A DNA stretch of 64,000 nucleotides from Bathymodiolus brooksi. Taxonomy: Eukaryota; Mollusca; Bivalvia; Mytilida; Modiolidae. Shown piece after piece: positions 19,440 through 31,530 of the stretch. The position numbers and the translations under genes were made by a program. The stretch lies in the NCBI GenBank assembly GCA_963680875.1, contig OY804579.1, positions 16,755,506-16,819,505 on the forward strand. The letters run 5' to 3'. The notes below the pieces were generated by a model. The model was not told the DNA's origin, searched no databases, and saw only the letters and a list, made by a program, of their open reading frames with translations. The stretch's first letter is position 1. Each line of letters opens with the position of its first letter.

Positions 19440-20697
19440 ACTAGAGGCTCTGTGGGCTGAGTTTGTGTCACTCGTATTTCATTCTGTTTTGAGCAAACTT
19501 TATACAGAACCTTCCATAGATGCTTCCTACCAAATGTTGGTTCATTTGGCCAAGCGGTTTCAGAGGAAAAGATTTTTTAGAAATCAACCAATCAGAAACA
19601 AGAATTGCTTGTGGTGGCCATGTTTGTAAATGGATTAGGACGAAATGAACAATCTTTATAGAAGACTCCATAGATGCTTTTTACCAAGTTTCGTACATTT
19701 GGCATAGCGGTTTCAGAGGAGAAGATTTTATAGAAATCGACCAATCAGAAACAAGAATTGCCTGTGGTGGCCATGTTTGTTAATGAATTGGGCCGAAATG
19801 AGCAATCTTTGTAGATAACCTTCCATATATGCTTCCTTTCAAGTTTCAGTCCATTTGGCCAAGTGGTTTCAGAGGAGAGGGTTTTTTTTAGAAATCAACC
19901 AATCAGAAACAAGAATTGCCTGTGGAGGCAATGTGTGTTAACGGATCGGAACGAAATGAGCACTTTGAGGACTTTGCATAGATTTGTCATACCATGTTTC
20001 GGTTCATTTGGCCTAGCGGTTTCAGAGGAGAAGATTTTTTAGAAATCGACCAATCAGAAACAAGAATTGCCTGTGGCGGCCTTGTTTGTTAATGAATCGG
20101 GACGAAATGAGCATTATTTATAGAGGACTTTCCATAGATGCTTCCTACCAAGTTTCGGTTCATTTGGTAAAGCGGTTTCAGAGGAACAGATTTGTTAGAA
20201 ATGGACCAATCAGAAACAAGCATTGCCTGTGGCGGCCATGTTTGTTAATGAATCGGGCCGAAATGAGCATTTCTTTATAGAGAACCTTCCATAGAAGCGT
20301 CCTACAAAGTTTCGGTTCATTTGACCAAGCGGTTTCAGAGGAAAAGATTAAAATGTCAACAGATAAGAGACGACAGATGACAGATGCCAAGTGATGGCAA
20401 CAGCTCACATTGCAATTTGAATTTGAATTTTTGGTGTTTAATGCCACTTTCAGCAATATTTCAGCTATATCATGGCGATCAGTTTTAGTGGTGGAGGAAG
20501 CCGGAGTACCTGGAGAGAACCATCGACCCTGGGCAAGCAACTGGTAAACTTTATCACTTGCGGCTGCGAGTCGAGTGCACCCTTTTTTGTAATTTACTAA
20601 GCTGGGAGCGAACCCACGCCGCATTGGTGATAGGTCAAGCCTAACTCATTGAGCCACCCGGGCCACTGCTGACATTGCCTTTGGCAAGGTGAGCTAA
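19440..20697 (-). mobile_element. element E copy, minus orientation, split by a SINE
   Basis: It begins CTAGAGGCTC, has about six core repeats with TCAGAAACAAGAATTGCC and CAAGTTTCGGTTCATTTGGC, and ends at GCCTTTGGCAAGGTGAGCTA. Near its end, SINE-1 interrupts it at 20414-20667. It is the longest E copy here in core-repeat number. Confidence 0.85.
20414..20667 (-). mobile_element. SINE-1 inserted into element E, with target-site duplication
   Basis: It shows the reversed tail GCCACTTTCAGCAATATTTC, the block GGAGTACCTGGAGAG and a reversed tRNA-like head ending GAGCCACCCGGGCC. Flanks are GCTCACATTGC (20403-20413) and GCTGACATTGC (20668-20678), an 11-bp duplication with one mismatch. The element E sequence reads on correctly across the site once the SINE is removed. 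Confidence 0.87.
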
Positions 20698-21416
20698 AAA
20701 TGATATGAAACCAGAGGCTCCATGGACCATGTAATCACTCACCTTGCCTCAGCTTTGATCATTTGGAAAAATAATCAGTATTAATACACACTGCATAAAC
20801 ATGTGACAAAAAGATATAGATGACGTTTTACATATTTATTTTTACATTTATTTTGAATAAAACCAGCATATTTAAATATAAACAAAATTCTTACTTGTGT
20901 ATTCCACATCAAAATATTGCACTATAAAATAAATATAATCATATAATTTTTAAAATAACAACAAGAAAGTAGGAGATTTTGTATATTTGTAGAAATTTTA
21001 TATTTTTAAGGCAATTACATTTGCATAAACAAGAGGTAATATTTGTAATGCCATTAATATAGACCCATTTGTCTAAAGACAGTTGTTGAAGAATGACTTC
21101 ATACAAATTGTCATAAAACAATAGTTCAAGTAAGTTTACTCAATTATGGAAAGAAATTTCTTAACAGTGATGGTGAACAATTCCACCAAAATCAACAAAA
21201 CGAACAGTCACAAAAAAGTCATGATGGCAGTGGAAATCCAGGTCCTGATTTGGGACAGGAATAAAAATGTGAAGGGGTTAAACCAGTTAATGGGATCTCC
21301 TTTCTGATAATTCAAAAAATTGTATCTCCAACTACAATACAGATATAATACACAAACAATAAATAATCTGCACACTTTCGCTCAAAATGACAACATACAA
21401 CCACAAAATGAATGCC
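20698..21416. other. AT-rich intergenic stretch, nothing recognised
   Basis: No coding, RNA or repeat signal that I can support. Confidence 0.5.
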
Positions 21417-21421
21417 AACAT

Positions 21422-22189
21422 CAGGTGCGGATCCAGGATTTGTGGTTGGGGGGGGGGGGGGGGGGGGGGGGGGGGCGTGAGTAGGCGAGGAGTCTGGGGA
21501 CCGCTTAAGGTTCCCAGCTGGTCCAGGGTAGAACCCTGGTAGAGGGCTCAGGGGGGCAAAGTCCCCCTGAAGCTCTGGGGATTTTAGGAATTACAGACAT
21601 TTATTTGAACGACAATTTTGAACCAACCACACCATTTTTATCAGACCAAAAAAACTTGATTTTGAGTCTTAATTTTGTCGGATAATTGTTAACAGTATAT
21701 TTTTGTCAGATTATAAGAACCTAAAGTAAAACTTTTTTTGAACAACCGTGATGCGAATTGTTCAACTCATGACTGATCGATCACGATATTTTAACCCTTC
21801 AAAGAACTATTGGTTTAATTTTAACGCATTCCTCATTTCACTAATTGGTCTGTTCTTTCGGTGCTTGTCCTTTCGGGTGGTTCTAGTTAATACTGCCCGT
21901 CCAGATGGAGCTTTTCTTTTCGTCGTTTGATTCATTCATTGAAAACATATGATTCGACCGTTCTTGTTTATAGACAAACAAAAGCGGAAATTGTCGGCGA
22001 ATCCATATATGAATCAACGAACACACCCAACGTGTATTTACAATGTGTAGGAATATTTTACTACAGGTCACGAGTTGACCATTCATGAAAAAATGTTTGT
22101 TGAACTCCTTAATTAACGTTGTATAACATATGCTTTGCGAATTTTAGGGGGGGCGCACGCCCCGCACGTCCCCTCTAAATCCGCCCCTG
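21422..22189. mobile_element. hAT-like MITE, copy 2 (long form)
   Basis: It begins CAGGTGCGGATCCAGG and ends with ATCCGCCCCTG, and is flanked by AACAT on both sides (21417-21421 and 22190-22194), a clear 5-bp duplication. At 768 bp it is far longer than the other two copies. The added interior contains a poly-G run near 21449-21475 and no transposase. Confidence 0.83.
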
Positions 22190-22194
22190 AACAT

Positions 22195-22835
22195 AACATT
22201 GGACAGTACAATAGCAGGGTTACTGAATGATCATAGTCCACAGACCACTCGCGAAGAAGGTAGAATTTGTTGGTTAAAATCTAAATTTTGTATAAAGTAC
22301 AATCCACTGGCTATTCATATACTGTTTGGGATCAGATAAATGTTGTTTTCTGAGAAAAAAATATTAATTTTATTTTGCCACATGTTAAAACTTTGTCATG
22401 GTGCCCATCTTGGATTTTCCAATCTACAAAAAAAAACCTTTTAAAGGGTCATCCATATAATGAACATTTCTACCATGGAATAATTCCACCACACAAGTCA
22501 TGCGGTTTCGGAGAAGTGTACATAGTTTACATACATTAAGAGGAATATTAGAGTACTAGTTTAGATGTTTTAAATTATGAGTTAAATCAAGTTTATATTT
22601 ATGAACAAAGACTGAAGCAAAGAACAAATTCCTTTGTCTTTATGAATAACCGATTAAAAAATTGTATATAAATCTTTCAGAAATTATTTATGCTTTATTT
22701 TAAATTATATAGACCTTTTCATTATAATAGTGGTTAAATAATCGCTATTTTTGTTTTTTGAAAAACTCTTTTAGTCTACATTTGTATACATGATGATTTA
22801 GTCACAAATAGAGATTATTGTGCATACACTTTTTT
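22195..22835. other. AT-rich intergenic stretch, nothing recognised
   Basis: No gene or clear repeat is visible. Confidence 0.45.
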
Positions 22836-23955
22836 AGCTCACCTGGCCATAGGCTAGGCCAGGTGAGCTTTTGTCATGGCTAAGCGTCCGTCGTTCGTCC
22901 GTTAGTTTTTCACATTTTAATCTTCTTCTCTGAAAACACAGAACAGAATTGAACCAAACTTGCCACAAATGTTCATTGGATGGTCCTCTACCAGATTTGT
23001 GTTTTTGGCATTGATCAACATGGCTGCCAGGGCCCATACTATGTTCTGATTGGTCGAAATTTAAAAAATCTTCTTGTTAGAAACCACTAAGCCAATTGAA
23101 TTGTGACTTTGCAGGAATGATCATTGGGTGGTCCTGTACTAAACTTGTGAATCGTTTGCTGATCGGAAATTCAAGATGGCCGCCATGACTCTATTTAGTT
23201 TTAACATAGGACCCTATGGAAAAAAAATTTAAAAGTCTTCTCCTCTGAAATCAGTTAGTCAATTTAAAGCAAGCATGGCATGAATGGTCCTTAGGTGGTC
23301 AATTTTCAAAATTGTGTCCGATGACCCTGACCTCCATCCAAGATGACCGCCTTCAGCGGACATACCGGTAGTTTTAAGATAGGACCCTATGGGAAAAAAT
23401 GTTTTAAAATCTTCTCCTTTGAAACCAGTAAGCCAATATAGCAAACATGTCATCGATGGTCCTTAGGTGGTCAACTTCTAAAATAGACCCTATGGGAAAT
23501 TTTTTTAAAAGTCTTCTCCTCTGAAACCAGTCAGCCAATTTAAAGCAAACATGGCATGAATGGTCCTTAAATGGTCAACTTTCAAAATTATATCCAGTGA
23601 CCCAGACCTCCATCCAAGATGGGCGCCATCAGCGGACATAGTTTTAACATAGGACCCTATGGGAAATATGTTTAAAAATCTTCTCTTCTGAAACCAGTCA
23701 GCCAATTTAAAGCAAACATGGCATGGATGGTCCCTAAGTGGTCACATGGATGATCCTTGGGTAGTATACTTTCAAAATTGTGTCCGGTGACCACGACCTC
23801 CATCCAAGATGGCTGCCATGAGCAGACATAGTTTTAACATAGAACCCTACGGGATTTCAATAGTATAAACCTAGATGTATTCGGCATGCAGACATTCTTA
23901 AGAGGACTTGTTTATGTCAGGTGAGCGATACAGGCTCACCTGAGCCTCTAGTTTG
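22836..23955 (+). mobile_element. element E copy, divergent subfamily
   Basis: It opens with a perfect 13-bp hairpin (AGCTCACCTGGCC at 22836-22848 and GGCCAGGTGAGCT at 22857-22869) and ends with GTGAGCGATACAGGCTCA, CTGAGCCTCTAGT. The core repeats differ from those at 14846: they carry ATAGGACCCTATGGGAAA, TCTTCTCCTCTGAAACCAG and CATCCAAGATGG. The shared ends with different cores mark this as a subfamily. Confidence 0.82.
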
Positions 23956-23984
23956 TTTTGTAGTTTTGTAATTATATACCTTTT

Positions 23985-24993
23985 TATCTCACCTTGCCAA
24001 AGGCAGTGTGAACTTTCGCCATCACTTGGCATCCGTCGTCCGTCGTCCATCGTCTGTCGTCCGTTAACTTTTCACATTTTAATCTTCTCCTCTGAAACCC
24101 CTTAGCCAAGTGAACTGAAACTTGGTAGGAAGCATTTATGGATGGTCCTCTATAATGTTTGCTCATTTTGTCCCGATCCATTAACAAACATGGCCTCCAC
24201 AGGCAATTCTTGTTTCTGATTGGCTGATTTTTAAAAATCTTCTCCTCCGAAACCGCTTGGCCAAATGAACCAAAACTTGACAGGAAGCATCTATGGAAGG
24301 TCTTCTGTAAAGATTGCTCATTTCGTCCCGATCCGTTAACAAACATGGCCATCACAAACGATTCTTGTTTCTGATTGGCTGATTTCTAAAAGATCTTCTC
24401 CTCTGAAACCGCTTAGCCAAATGAACCGAAACTTGGTAGGTATCATCTATGGGCGGTCCTCTATAAAGACTGGTCATTTCGTTCCGAACCATTGACAAAC
24501 ATGGCTGCTACAGGCAATTTTTGTTTCTGATTGGTCGTTTCTAAAAATATTCTCCTCTGAAACCGCTTTGCTAAATGAACCGAAACTTGGTAGGAAGCAT
24601 CAATGGAAGGTCCTCTATAAAGATTGCTCATTTCGTCCCGATCCATTAACAAACATGGCCGCCACAGGTAGTTCTTGTTTCTGATTGGTCGATTTCTAAA
24701 AATCTTCTCCTTTGAACCCACTTTGCCAAATGAACCAAATTTTTGTAGGAAACATATATGGAAGGCCTTCTATAAAGATTGCTAATTTTGTCCCGATCCG
24801 TTAACAAACATGGCTGCCATAGGCAATTCTTGTTTCTGGTTGGTCGATTTCTAAAAAATCTTCTTCTCTGAAACTGCTTAGCCAAATGAACCGAAATTTG
24901 GTGGGAAGCACCTATGGAAGGTTCTGTGTTAAGTTTCCTCAAAACAGAATGAAAGGTGAGCGACACAGGCTCAGACCACTGAGCCTCTAGTTT
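23985..24993 (+). mobile_element. element E copy, same subfamily as 14846
   Basis: It opens with TCTCACCTTGCCAAAGGCAG and ends CACAGGCTCAGACCACTGAG, CCTCTAGT. It contains about five core repeats with TTCTTGTTTCTGATTGG and AACCGAAACTTGGTAGG. It lies about 30 bp after the previous E copy in the same orientation, so the two form a head-to-tail pair. Confidence 0.85.
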
Positions 24994-25189
24994 AAGCGTA
25001 AAATTATTTCAAGACGATTATTGTGCATACACTCATTTTGTTAAAAAAAAGTAGTTTTGTAGTTTTGTGATTATTAGACTTTTTTAAGTGTAGATTTATA
25101 AAAATTTAGGTTGTTTACAGAGAGAATCAATAGGTTCCCAATTATAAAGCAAATAGTCTCACTAATTGTAGAAGATAGGTTTATTCTAC

Positions 25190-25545
25190 ATTAGTCCCCC
25201 TCTTAAAAGGCCACTCCCACCAAAGGCTACCTCTCTTATCAGGCCAGATTTTTAATACACTGAGATAGTAAAATACGACTATATTGAACACTTCTAAAGA
25301 GAGTCTACCCCTCTTTTAAGGCCAGATTTAAGATGCACTGAGATAGTAATATACTACTACATTGATCCTCTCAACAGTCAGCCCATCTTATCAGGCCAGA
25401 TTTAAGATGCACCAAGATAGTAAAATACAAAAAAGTTGATCCCCCCTAAAGAGAGTCCACCCTCTTTTAAGGCCAGATTTCAGATGCGCTGAAATAGTAA
25501 AATACGACTAAATTATCCCTCTCTAGAGAGACCACCCCTTCTATA
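25190..25545. repeat. degenerate about 77-bp tandem repeat, about 4.5 copies
   Basis: AGGCCAGATTT recurs at 25241, 25319, 25393 and 25470, each followed by a GATGCACTGAGATAGTAA-type block and AGAGAGTC-type block. Copies are clearly diverged. Confidence 0.8.
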
Positions 25546-26214
25546 AGGAATTTATTTCATTGCAGAAGGGATGATTTTATAATAGGGTGACTACTGCATA
25601 AGAAATTAATGCTGAACACAGCTGAGAAATGATGATTGATAATAAATTAAAAACAGTAAATTGTAAGCTCAATCCTAATTAGGCTAAGGTACATGTAATT
25701 GTTGTAGAGAAGTTTGTAGATTATATTATACAAGTATTTATAACTAACGTGCATTCCGAATATCGAAAATAAATCATGAGTAACCGAACAACACAGTAAT
25801 TCATGAATGTGTGAATTGGTGTCATCGTTGTTTGGATACGAATGATTGATTTTTTTATATTTGGAATGCAGAAGTAGTTATACTGTTTTTTAATACATCC
25901 ATTTTACAATTTTGTTTGTAGGAGTTATACATTTAAAAAGGAAACTTGTTTTTTCATTGGTGGATACTCTATAATATTATTGTTTGTGACAAAGTTTGTG
26001 CTGTGATGTCATGGTGAAACATGTGTTTTTATTTTACTTGGAAATGTTATGTAATATACAGATTAATTTAGTGTTTGATGTATATAAAACGGTTAATGGG
26101 AAAAAATCCTCTTTAAGTTATGGTAATTGTTGTAGAGATTTTTATATTTTTTACAGATTAATTTACCTTTTAATATACACATATGTAATTACAGTAACAC
26201 AACGGTATCACTAA
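25546..26214. other. AT-rich intergenic stretch, nothing recognised
   Basis: A 72-codon plus-strand frame at 25996-26214 has no recognisable motif and I do not call it. Confidence 0.45.
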
Positions 26215-26492
26215 TAGAACAGGAACTGTCAACTCTACCGGAACACCTGGTTCCCCGGTATTTAGCGTGGTTCATGTAGTTCTTTAGTTTTCCATATTTT
26301 GTTTCATTTTATTTTATACCATTATACTGTCTGTCCTTTGATTTCCCCTTCCGGAGCACCTGAGCTCACCCCGGTGTTTAGTGGGGTTCGTGTTTGTCGT
26401 TGTAATCGTTGTTTGCTCTTTTGGCCATTGTTTTGTCTGTCCTTTGATTTACGGATTCTGATTACCTCCCTTTGGTATCTTCAAATTTTTTT
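26215..26492 (+). repeat. dispersed repeat D2, with an internal partial duplication
   Basis: It contains CCGGAACACCTGGTTCCCC with GTATTTAGCGTGGTTC and then a second, related block CCGGAGCACCTGAGCTCACC with GTTTAGTGGGGTTCGTG, followed by CCTTTGATTTACGGATTC and CCCTTTGGTATCTTCAAA. The word pattern is typical of a very abundant mussel repeat. Confidence 0.8.
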
Positions 26493-26907
26493 TTAGCTAA
26501 TATCCGAATATAAGGTACATTTTGTATATTCAAATGGCTGATTTTGAATTCTTTGACTTTTATATCTATATTGGACTGTAGCAAATCTGTTGCATTGTAT
26601 CACTCACATTTCACAGTAAGTCCAGTAGTTCATAGCATATCCTAGTTTATTCTCTTTTAGAATAGTTGTAAGATTTGCACTTACTGATTGGTCTCGGAGT
26701 AAGAAAATGTAGGCTTTGTTGGGATGGTTGCGAATGTAATTGAACCGTCGTTGTTGCTAAAAATGAAAAATTATCCAAATAACTAAAATTTACCCACAAC
26801 GATTGTACAAATTATGAAAACAACTGAATATATTAATGTTGAAATATAAACTGAGTTAATGGACACACTAGCGATTCGTGACCACATAATCTCAGTCGTA
26901 GTATATA

Positions 26908-27245
<338 letters not shown>

Positions 27246-28340
27246 TAAAAAAAAACTATATAGAAATGAGGGAAGGTATGTGTCAGCAACTTCTACTTTA
27301 AACTGCCACTGAAAATATATTGAGATTTGGGTAGGTTAAACACCATAACCTCACTCCAACCCTACACCTTTGACCATTTTGAACTAACTTTACGCTTCAA
27401 ACGTGAGTAAATAGGTAATTAATGTGTTTATATTCTGTTGTATTGTATTTATCAATATGTTAATTTAAGAATTCAATTTGGCGACTCGTTCAAATACGTT
27501 TTTTTTCGATTGCTTATTCATCCTAACTCGAATTATACAGATGCATACCAGGACTGGGTTTGGCGCTTTAAAATCTGATTCAACCCACCATTTCTTTAGA
27601 AATGCCTGTACCAAGTCAGGGTCATTACGGTTTTAACAGTTTTCCGGTTGTTGACTGATTTTATATACTCATGAGTTTTGACTTTCCCTTTGTAAGATTG
27701 TTCGGAGTTCGGTAATTTTGTTATTACCCTTATTTCACAAACCTCAACTAAATTTAAGTGTCAATTAATTTTATGCTAAATACAACTTTAATCGGACTAC
27801 CGCTACCTCGAACACAATTTGACAGTCCCTTTGAGTTCGAACCACCGACATATAGAAGTTCTAATGAGATATCTTTAGTTATTGCACATGAAAATTTGAT
27901 AACTGTTCTTCATTGAGTTTTTCGATCGTTCGTAGATTGTTCATATTGGAAAATACTACGTTTCTGAATACACAAAAAAGTGTACGAGTTATGTTTCTTG
28001 GATCACATACGGTGTTTTTCATTCAACACTACAGTTCATTCATCGATATATCACGTACAATCTACATTGTATGTATCATTTCAAAATTACAATTCGCATT
28101 TATCAATGTAAGACGACGCAATATGGTGTTAACATTCCATTTTTATTATATCAGATATTAAGACTATGCTCAGTATGCCAAGACAGGATATCACGATGCT
28201 TTGAGAAACTTGTATGCAGAATACGTACGTAATACTTAATACTACGCTGCACATTTTTGTACTTCATATAGTAATAATACATACAATAAAAGTACATTAT
28301 CAATTCTTCCCTGTATCTGTGTATCTGAGACTGCTTTTCT
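27246..28340. other. intergenic stretch with a small dispersed-repeat fragment
   Basis: At 27715-27880 lies a copy of the repeat seen at 11310-11400: ACAGTCCCTTTGAGTTCGAA, CCACCGACATATAGAAGTTC. A plus-strand frame at 27913-28161 has no recognised motif. Nothing else is supported. Confidence 0.5.
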
Positions 28341-28344
28341 TAAC

Positions 28345-28735
28345 TTACGAACCACATCGGTGATGTAATTGTTAACGTGTTCTCCTCGAGTAAGCGTACC
28401 GTAGATCATGAGTTCTCTCCCCTGTAGGGTCAAACCAAAGACTATTAAATTGGTATTTGTTGCTTCTCTGCCAAGCACGCAGCATTAAGAGAGAAGAACA
28501 AAGACCGGCTGGCTTGGAATCCGCATTTGTCCGAGTGGAGCGACATGTCTATCTAGATCTGTGGACTGTTGTTTCAGTGAGCACTATAAAGATCCCACTA
28601 AGCGTGTTTGTCTAGTACACAGCCCACATCATCATCATCATCATCATCGTCATCTCATCAAAATGTAACTTGTTCTCGCCAAGATATAGTTAAAAAGAAT
28701 TGCTCATTTGTTGTTTAACAACAATCACTCACTCA
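28345..28735 (+). mobile_element. SINE-2 copy, near full length
   Basis: A tRNA-like head with a degenerate B-box, then TTGTCCGAGTGGAGCGACAT, a GACTGTTGTTTCAGTGAGC block, an (ATC)n tract at about 28630-28650, TTGTTCTCGCCAAGATATAG and the tail TTGTTTAACAACAATCACTC. The same order is found reversed at 42854-43222. Confidence 0.88.
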
Positions 28736-29555
28736 AGAACACGGGTGTAGATTCATTAGGTTAGCAGGTTTTAGTAATACAATTTATCCAATATGTTTTT
28801 CCCAAATATTGTCATCTTTGCTATGAATGATTGTGTCCAGTTTTAATATCTAGTCTTCTCATTTATATTGTATCAAATACGGCCACCTCCAACACTAACA
28901 GATTTGTATGAAACATGTATTGTTCCTTGTAAAACTCCCCAGACACGAATAGAACAAATCTATAGGAATAATATTTTAATAAGTCGATTTCCCTTGATTT
29001 AGGACAATAAATTCAGAAATACAACGTTTTAAGACTGTATAAAACTGAATAATCTTATTGATAAAGACATAAAGTTAAGAATATCAAAGGATGTTTTATA
29101 TTAGATGTCACCATTAACAAGACAAAATCACTTTCAACTTTGTTTGATATCAAATTATTTTTATTGAATTTAGAAACCGGAAATCCCCTCACCACAATGG
29201 AATATAATTTTGCTGATGTTATTTATGTTTTGCTTGTATTGTTAAAAGAATGTGTTAAATATGTTTTTTTTATATTATGGATCATTCTCGTACATATTAC
29301 TGACTCATTCGGCTATACGAACAGAGAGACTCTAATGAACTACTGATATTGAGTTGTGTTAGAAATTGGTCATTATTTATCACATAATAGCAATTATATA
29401 CTCTGTATGTACTGTGTGTACTCTTAGTTTACTGAACTGTTAATGAGAATACAATTTTATTTCGGTGATTAAACATGGATTCCGGAAGCGGCCATTTCGA
29501 TTTTACGTGTTTTCGATTTTTCGTCTTGGATAGTAATTAGGGCTAAAAAGTGAAA
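28736..29555. other. AT-rich intergenic stretch, nothing recognised
   Basis: A plus-strand frame at 29140-29346 has no recognisable motif. No repeat family could be assigned. Confidence 0.45.
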
Positions 29556-29665
29556 TATTGGAAGTATTGACGAAAAGTCAAAATTGTTACACAAAAAAGC
29601 AACAGAAGGACAGACATTACAATGACTAAACGAAAAAGACAAAATGACATCTAATAATCTACTTT
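29556..29665 (-). repeat. dispersed repeat D2 fragment
   Basis: AGAAGGACAGACATTACAAT and GACTAAACGAAAAAGACAAA match the reversed D2 at 31440-31500. Confidence 0.65.
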
Positions 29666-29950
29666 ATCCTGCAATCAGTACATTTGCTGTACAAATATGC
29701 TATGCGAATAAATGTTTGCTTTATTCGTACTAGACGAATAAACTTTTCAGCCTACGAATAAACTTTCCTGGTACCCTGTAGCTATGTACAGCGGAGGGCG
29801 CAGACAAGTATGAAACTGGTACTAATGTAACGCGGACCACGAAGAAGACACCCTTGACAACAGTTATGAAAGGCGAGGAATGACGCTTGTTTCTGTCCTT
29901 TTTGTTTAAATCTGACAAGTTTTCCGACCTTTTGACATTGCAGGATAAAC

Positions 29951-30099
29951 ACAATATACGTACATTGTCGTTAAATATAAAATTCCTTTGTACTCGCTGC
30001 GAAACAGGCCTGAAAAGCTCGCCGAAGGCTCGCTATTCTGCCTGTTTCTAAAGCTCGTACAAATAAATTTTATATTTACCGACAATGTACGTATATTGT
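29951..30099. mobile_element. 149-bp foldback element
   Basis: ACAATATACGTACATTGTCG at the left pairs with CGACAATGTACGTATATTGT at the right, and the pairing continues through about 42 bp on each side. The interior also holds a nested pair, GAAACAGGC with GCCTGTTTC. Nearly the whole unit is one hairpin. Confidence 0.88.
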
Positions 30100-30210
30100 A
30101 TATAAACACTACATAGAAAACTAAAAATTGAGCAGCACGTACCTCACAAAAAGGCGGGGATTAACTCGCGTTCTCTGGAAGGGTTAGCAATTCCTGCTAC
30201 ATCAGTGAAA
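30100..30210 (-). repeat. dispersed repeat D2 fragment
   Basis: CACTACATAGAAAACTAAAA and ATTGAGCAGCACG match the reversed D2 at 34425-34455 (CACTACACAGAAAACTAATT, ATTGAGCAACACTG). Confidence 0.65.
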
Positions 30211-30514
30211 CCCGTCGTTTTGCTGTTCAACGACATGATCATCTTCTGATATGGAAAGCGTGTTATACTTCTACTTCTACCAACTACTGACCCATTCAAC
30301 AAGTTGAAGATTATGGCAGAGGTTGTTCATAACAATTGATCATGAATTTACAGTTTTCGTAAAGTAGTATTTGATAGAGAAGATAGTAGCTTTGCATGTT
30401 TCATCCGAGCCACTCAAAACTATGGGCTGTAACAACCGGGTCCAGTCGAATATCGCACGACTAAAAACCTATTCTTCAACTTGTATTCGTTGAGTCTTGC
30501 AAGGCGGGTGAATA

Positions 30515-31105
30515 GTGATAGACGAGCTGTGCATGTTCCGTGATGGTCTCAATTGTGGTCACAGATCTTCGTCAATCTACTGGGTTCCTAAATTACACAA
30601 GTGTCCTTACAAACAGCGTTACATTTCTGAGTCTGTCAAATGCTCCACGAAACCTCTTTTCAAATTATTAACATCCATTCTATCAGCGGTCAAAACTGGG
30701 CTTCAGAGTTACTGTGACACTAGCTACTCAAGAGTGGTGTGAATCAGATGTGGATTCTGAAACATTCTAAAGATCTGTTGAGTTCATGGAATCATGCGAT
30801 AACATTAAAACATTTGACTTCTCTACCCTCTACGCAGCTATACAGCACTCAAAGCTAAATGACAGACAGTTGGGGCCAACGTAGATACAAATACCTTGTC
30901 TTAGGAATAGATAAAATTATTTTGTGAAAAAAGAAAAAACTCTGATTCTGCAGAAAAGTTATCGGAAAATGATATCAAAATGCTTCAGTATTTGATTGAC
31001 AACATATTTGTTATGCTTGGTGGGCATGTTTTTCAACACAGTCGACAATCATATGGGTACTAACTATGCTCCCTTTCTCGCAAGCGTGTTCCTAGCGGAA
31101 CACAA
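30515..31105 (+). pseudogene. Penelope-like element reverse transcriptase, decayed
   Basis: The first block (30515-30740) reads SSIYWVPKLHKCPYKQRYIS and then KCSTKPLFKLLTSILSAVKT, the well-conserved YW.PKLHK..Y and STK segments of Penelope-like reverse transcriptases. The frame is then lost, and traces of FDFSTLYAAI occur near 30810-30840. Around 31040-31100 HMGTNYAPFLASVFL corresponds to the conserved MGTN.APLLA block. The catalytic metal-binding segment and the GIY-YIG endonuclease are not seen. Frameshifts and stops show that this copy is dead. Its ends were not found. Confidence 0.82.
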
Positions 31106-31414
31106 GCAGATTCTGCCTCTTATAAGACAACAGTCATTTTGCTCATAATAGTCAAGATGTGTTGACCACCACTATTCGCCAGCAAACACAAATGACATAA
31201 ATAAGACATTAACCCGTCTACAAACAACTGGGATAGACGAACTGAACTTGTAGGCTTGATACGAAAATTACTGTTAGTTATCAATTAGTCTATGTTACCA
31301 TTCTAATAAATAAATACGAAATAGATATTCTATACACAATATTTTTCGGTTCGCAATAATTTAAAATTAGATTACATTAATTTGGACAATGAGCTTTAAT
31401 AAGAAAAGTTTGAA
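31106..31414. other. short intergenic stretch, nothing recognised
   Basis: May contain further worn-out Penelope sequence, but nothing clear enough to call. Confidence 0.4.
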
Positions 31415-31530
31415 GATACCAAAGGGGTTAACGGAAACAGGTAATCGAAGAAGGACTGACAATACAATGGCCTAAACGAAAAACGTCAAAAGGACAAACA
31501 ACGATCTACAAAACATTAATGAGTTATGCA
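31415..31530 (-). repeat. dispersed repeat D2, minus orientation
   Basis: AAGTTTGAAGATACCAAAGG, then CGAAGAAGGACTGACAATAC and AACAACGATCTACAAAACA, the reverse of the D2 order at 26400-26490 and 48270-48370. Confidence 0.78.

Noticed and set aside
14846..24966. Several 60-140 codon minus-strand frames with [14 protein letters not shown] words
   Set aside because: They are translations of element E core repeats; similar words recur in every copy with frame breaks.
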